Part shown: piece by piece, positions 6,174-7,926 of the stretch
Layout: every line of letters starts with the position of its first letter
Position numbering within the stretch: the first letter of the stretch is position 1
Assembly (NCBI GenBank): GCA_009703445.1
Contig: WLGA01000048.1
Span: forward strand, 1 to 7,926
Reading direction: 5' to 3'
DNA length: 7,926 nucleotides
DNA from: Actinomycetota bacterium
Lineage (GTDB): Bacteria; Actinomycetota; Actinomycetes; Actinomycetales; Microbacteriaceae
Translations under genes and position numbers: made by a program
The notes under the pieces: model-generated
What the model was told of the DNA's origin: nothing
The model's database searches: none
What the model saw: only the letters and a program-made list of their open reading frames with translations

Positions 6174-7382
6174 CTAGCCGCGGCTGGCCTCGTTCAATGC
6201 GTCAAATGCCAACGATGCCAAGAGTGCTGCGCCATCGGCAATCACTGAATCATCAAACATCGCCTTATTTGAATGGTTTGTCGAGGCTGTGCTCGGGTCG
6301 ATTCCATCCGGGCAGGCACCCATGAACACGAACGCGCCTGGAATGAGATCAACAATCGAGGCGAAGTCTTCGCCACCGGCGATTGGGTCGGGCATGCTCC
6401 AATAGCGTCCAGGGCCGAAGGCATCCTGGATGACGTGCTCGACGCGGTCGATTGCCTTGGCGTCGTTCATGAGCACCTTGGTTGATGGCATGAATTCGAC
6501 TTCAACCTCGAGGCCGTGAGCTGCAGCGATTCCATTTAGAAGCTCGGTTGAGTACTGCTTCACCTTTTCGGTGTTTGCCACCGAGAAAGTGCGGATGGTC
6601 GCGCCGAATGAGGCTACCTCTGGAATCACATTTTCGGTGTGGTCGTCGCCAGCCTTCACCCAGCCAACATTGATAACCACTGGGTCAAAGGCGCTGAAAC
6701 GTTTGTTGACCATCGTCTGCAGTGCGCTGATTGCCTCGGCCATCGGGGAAATAGGGTCCTTCGAAAGCCAGGGCATTGATCCGTGGCCACCGGCACCCTT
6801 GAAGGTGACCGTCATTCCGCCGGCAGCGGCCATGAGCGGGCCAACCTTCGAGCCGAACATGCCCTTTGGGTATGAACTGAATACGTGGATGCCATAGGCC
6901 GCGATTGGCATCTGACCGCTCACGAGGTGCATGTCCTCTTCAAGCATGACATCGGCACCACCATGGCCTTCTTCGCCAGGTTGGAACCAGATGATTACGT
7001 CGCCCTTGAGTTCATCCTTGTGCGTTGCAATCAGGTGCGCAGCACCGATGCCCATGGCCATGTGTAGATCGTGACCGCAGGCGTGCATGAAGCCATTGGT
7101 TGAAGCAAAATCGAGCCCGGTGTCCTCGACGACGGCTAGCGCATCCATGTCGGCGCGCAGCAGCACTGTTGGCCCTGGTTGGCCGCCCTTAATGTGAAGC
7201 GCCGCCGAGGTAATGGTCTTGCTCAGGGTAATTTCGCCCAGACCGTGAACCGAGGCAAGCACTCGTTCGAGGGTCTTTGGAAGTTGCAAACCGAACTCGG
7301 GAATCTGGTGGAGGTCTCGTCGAATGTCCTTCAGAACGTTCGAGTAAGTATTGGCTTCTTTGACAATATCTGCATAGCTCAT
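6174..7382 (-). CDS. M20 family (M20D) amidohydrolase / N-acyl-amino-acid hydrolase
   Basis: This predicted cytosolic, two-metal hydrolase of 402 residues belongs to the hippurate hydrolase / IAA-amino-acid hydrolase / N-acyl-L-amino acid amidohydrolase group. No signal peptide is visible. Motifs: RRDLHQIPEFG (21-31), LLRADMDALAV (74-84), MHACGHDLHMA (99-109) with metal ligands Cys102 and His104, WFQPGEEGHGGA (132-143) with the catalytic/metal Glu137-Glu138, YGIHVF (163-168) with His166, KGAGGHGSMP (195-204) in the lid/dimerisation domain (about 185-300), and GGEDF (336-340) with TNHSNKAMFDD (368-378), where His370 completes the metal site. All expected ligands are present, so it should be active. 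No in-frame start lies upstream before a stop, so the ATG at 7382 is the first possible start, and it leaves the normal N-terminal length. It precedes metY on the same strand, suggesting amino acid scavenging, but the acyl group and amino acid are unknown. Confidence 0.9.
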   Translation of the reverse strand: MSYADIVKEANTYSNVLKDIRRDLHQIPEFGLQLPKTLERVLASVHGLGEITLSKTITSAALHIKGGQPGPTVLLRADMDALAVVEDTGLDFASTNGFMHACGHDLHMAMGIGAAHLIATHKDELKGDVIIWFQPGEEGHGGADVMLEEDMHLVSGQMPIAAYGIHVFSSYPKGMFGSKVGPLMAAAGGMTVTFKGAGGHGSMPWLSKDPISPMAEAISALQTMVNKRFSAFDPVVINVGWVKAGDDHTENVIPEVASFGATIRTFSVANTEKVKQYSTELLNGIAAAHGLEVEVEFMPSTKVLMNDAKAIDRVEHVIQDAFGPGRYWSMPDPIAGGEDFASIVDLIPGAFVFMGACPDGIDPSTASTNHSNKAMFDDSVIADGAALLASLAFDALNEASRG

Positions 7383-7402
7383 GACGTCATTGTGCCACCT
7401 TT
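7379..7402 (-). promoter_or_regulatory. M20 gene start region: ribosome site, three-codon ORF and 10-bp palindrome
   Basis: On the minus strand the best Shine-Dalgarno, AAAGG (7402-7398), is 7 bases from an ATG at 7390 but 15 bases from the M20 ATG at 7382. The first ATG reads Met-Thr-Ser-stop, and its TGA overlaps the M20 start as ATGA (7382-7379). The same bases contain a perfect 10-bp palindrome, ATGACGTCAT (7381-7390). Either could be chance; together they suggest translational coupling or a regulator site at this divergent start. Confidence 0.35.
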
Positions 7403-7407
7403 AGGCT
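7402..7407 (+). promoter_or_regulatory. Candidate -10 box for ung (leaderless start)
   Basis: TAGGCT ends 6 bases before the ATG at 7414, with TGTTAA between them, and no Shine-Dalgarno is present. A stop codon (TAA, 7411-7413) directly precedes the ATG in frame, so the start cannot be earlier. A perfect TTGACA occurs at 7360-7365 but is 36 bases from this box, too far to serve as its -35. Confidence 0.4.
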
Positions 7408-7413
7408 TGTTAA

Positions 7414-7926
7414 ATGTTCTTTGAGCAAATGCACCCGAGCTGGCAGGCAGCGATCCCTGATTCGAAAGCCATCTTGGATGGGCTCGAGGTGAAACTTGAG
7501 CAGCGTGGAACTCACTATCTGCCTGAAAAAAACCTGGTGATGCGCGCATTTGAGGCCCCACTTGACGAGATTCGTGTGGTCATTATTGGCCAGGATCCGT
7601 ATCCAACCGTGGGTCACGCAATTGGGCTTTCTTTCGCTGTTGCAGCCGACACCAAACCTCTGCCGCGCAGCCTATCCAACATCCTCCGCGAGCTGGGTGA
7701 TGACCTCGGCAAGAACATTGAGCGCAATGGCGACCTTTCCAAATGGGCGGATCGAGGTGTCTTCTTGCTAAACCGACACCTAACCACGGATGCTGCCGAC
7801 GCCGGCGCGCATGCCGACCTTGGATGGGGTGCTTTCACCGACTTGGCGATTCGTGCACTCAATCGCAAACGAGGTCGGTCACTCGTGGCCATTTTGTGGG
7901 GCAATCAGGCCCAACAACTCGCTCCA
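7414..7926 (+). CDS. ung: Uracil-DNA glycosylase, family 1, 3' truncated by window end
   Basis: The first 171 codons of a UDG that removes uracil from DNA, starting base excision repair of deaminated cytosine and misincorporated dUMP. The frame is open to the window edge. Visible motifs: YLPEKNLVMRAF (35-46), the catalytic loop VVIIGQDPYPTVGHAIGLSFAV (split here as GQDPYP, 59-64, and GHAIGLSFAV, 67-76) with the water-activating Asp61, PLPRSLSNILREL (82-94), GDLSKWADRGVFLLN (106-120) with the uracil-recognising Asn120, and LVAILWGNQAQQLAP (157-171). The leucine intercalation loop (HPSP motif) lies past the edge. Residue 64 is Pro where the E. coli motif has His, as in other actinobacterial UDGs. 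The start may be ATG 7414 (MFFEQM) or ATG 7429 (MHPSW); the first is preferred because of the TAGGCT box 6 bases upstream and the in-frame stop just before. It is divergent from the M20 gene across 31 bases. Confidence 0.95.
   Translation, partial: MFFEQMHPSWQAAIPDSKAILDGLEVKLEQRGTHYLPEKNLVMRAFEAPLDEIRVVIIGQDPYPTVGHAIGLSFAVAADTKPLPRSLSNILRELGDDLGKNIERNGDLSKWADRGVFLLNRHLTTDAADAGAHADLGWGAFTDLAIRALNRKRGRSLVAILWGNQAQQLAP

Noticed and set aside
7360..7365. Perfect -35-like TTGACA on the plus strand upstream of ung
   Set aside because: No -10-like hexamer occurs 16-18 bases downstream, and the candidate ung -10 is 36 bases away. It lies in the M20 coding sequence and is probably incidental.
7591..7608. 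GQDPYP in ung as a damaged catalytic motif (His to Pro relative to E. coli GQDPYH)
   Set aside because: The same change is normal in actinobacterial UDGs, including mycobacterial Ung, and the catalytic Asp is present.

Overview
The window looks like ordinary core chromosome from a streamlined actinobacterium, most likely a small-genome member of the Microbacteriaceae (freshwater Rhodoluna/Aquiluna type). The grounds are a mid-50s GC content by eye, very short or negative spacing between genes, actinobacterial versions of the protein families (for example a uracil-DNA glycosylase motif reading GQDPYP), and start sites without Shine-Dalgarno sequences next to TANNNT boxes. The placement is inference from protein flavour; no rRNA or tRNA lies in the window.

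Layout, left to right. (1) The 3' end of a CNNM/CorC-like membrane protein with paired CBS domains (1-450, +). (2) A class III Old Yellow Enzyme type flavin oxidoreductase (447-1517, -), convergent with the first gene and overlapping it by four bases. (3) After a 30-base divergent gap, an ADP-dependent NAD(P)H-hydrate dehydratase, nnrD (1548-2360, +), and a multi-pass GT87-like (DUF2029) membrane glycosyltransferase (2353-3540, +) whose TTG start overlaps the end of nnrD. (4) A leftward block: an M20D amidohydrolase (7382-6174, -), then metY (6082-4784, -) and metX (4742-3537, -). metX again overlaps its convergent neighbour by four bases. (5) After a 31-base divergent gap, the first 171 codons of ung (7414-7926, +), cut by the window edge.

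Function. metX and metY form the two-step direct sulfhydrylation route from homoserine to homocysteine (MetX acylates, MetY exchanges the acyl group for sulfide). The upstream M20 enzyme probably frees an amino acid from an N-acyl conjugate, but its substrate cannot be read from sequence. nnrD repairs hydrated NAD(P)H; the divergent flavin reductase uses NAD(P)H, so a loose nicotinamide theme is possible but unproven. The CBS protein, glycosyltransferase and ung have no evident link to their neighbours.

No stretch above 300 bases lacks a gene; the longest gap is the 91-base metY leader (6083-6173). I found no mobile element, CRISPR array, phage gene or RNA gene, and no plainly new system. The points most worth a second look are regulatory: a stem plus a possible ribosome-site-sequestering helix before metY; a three-codon ORF and a 10-bp palindrome at the M20 start; and a split in which four starts without a usable Shine-Dalgarno sequence have a TANNNT box 6-7 bases upstream, while the three with one do not.
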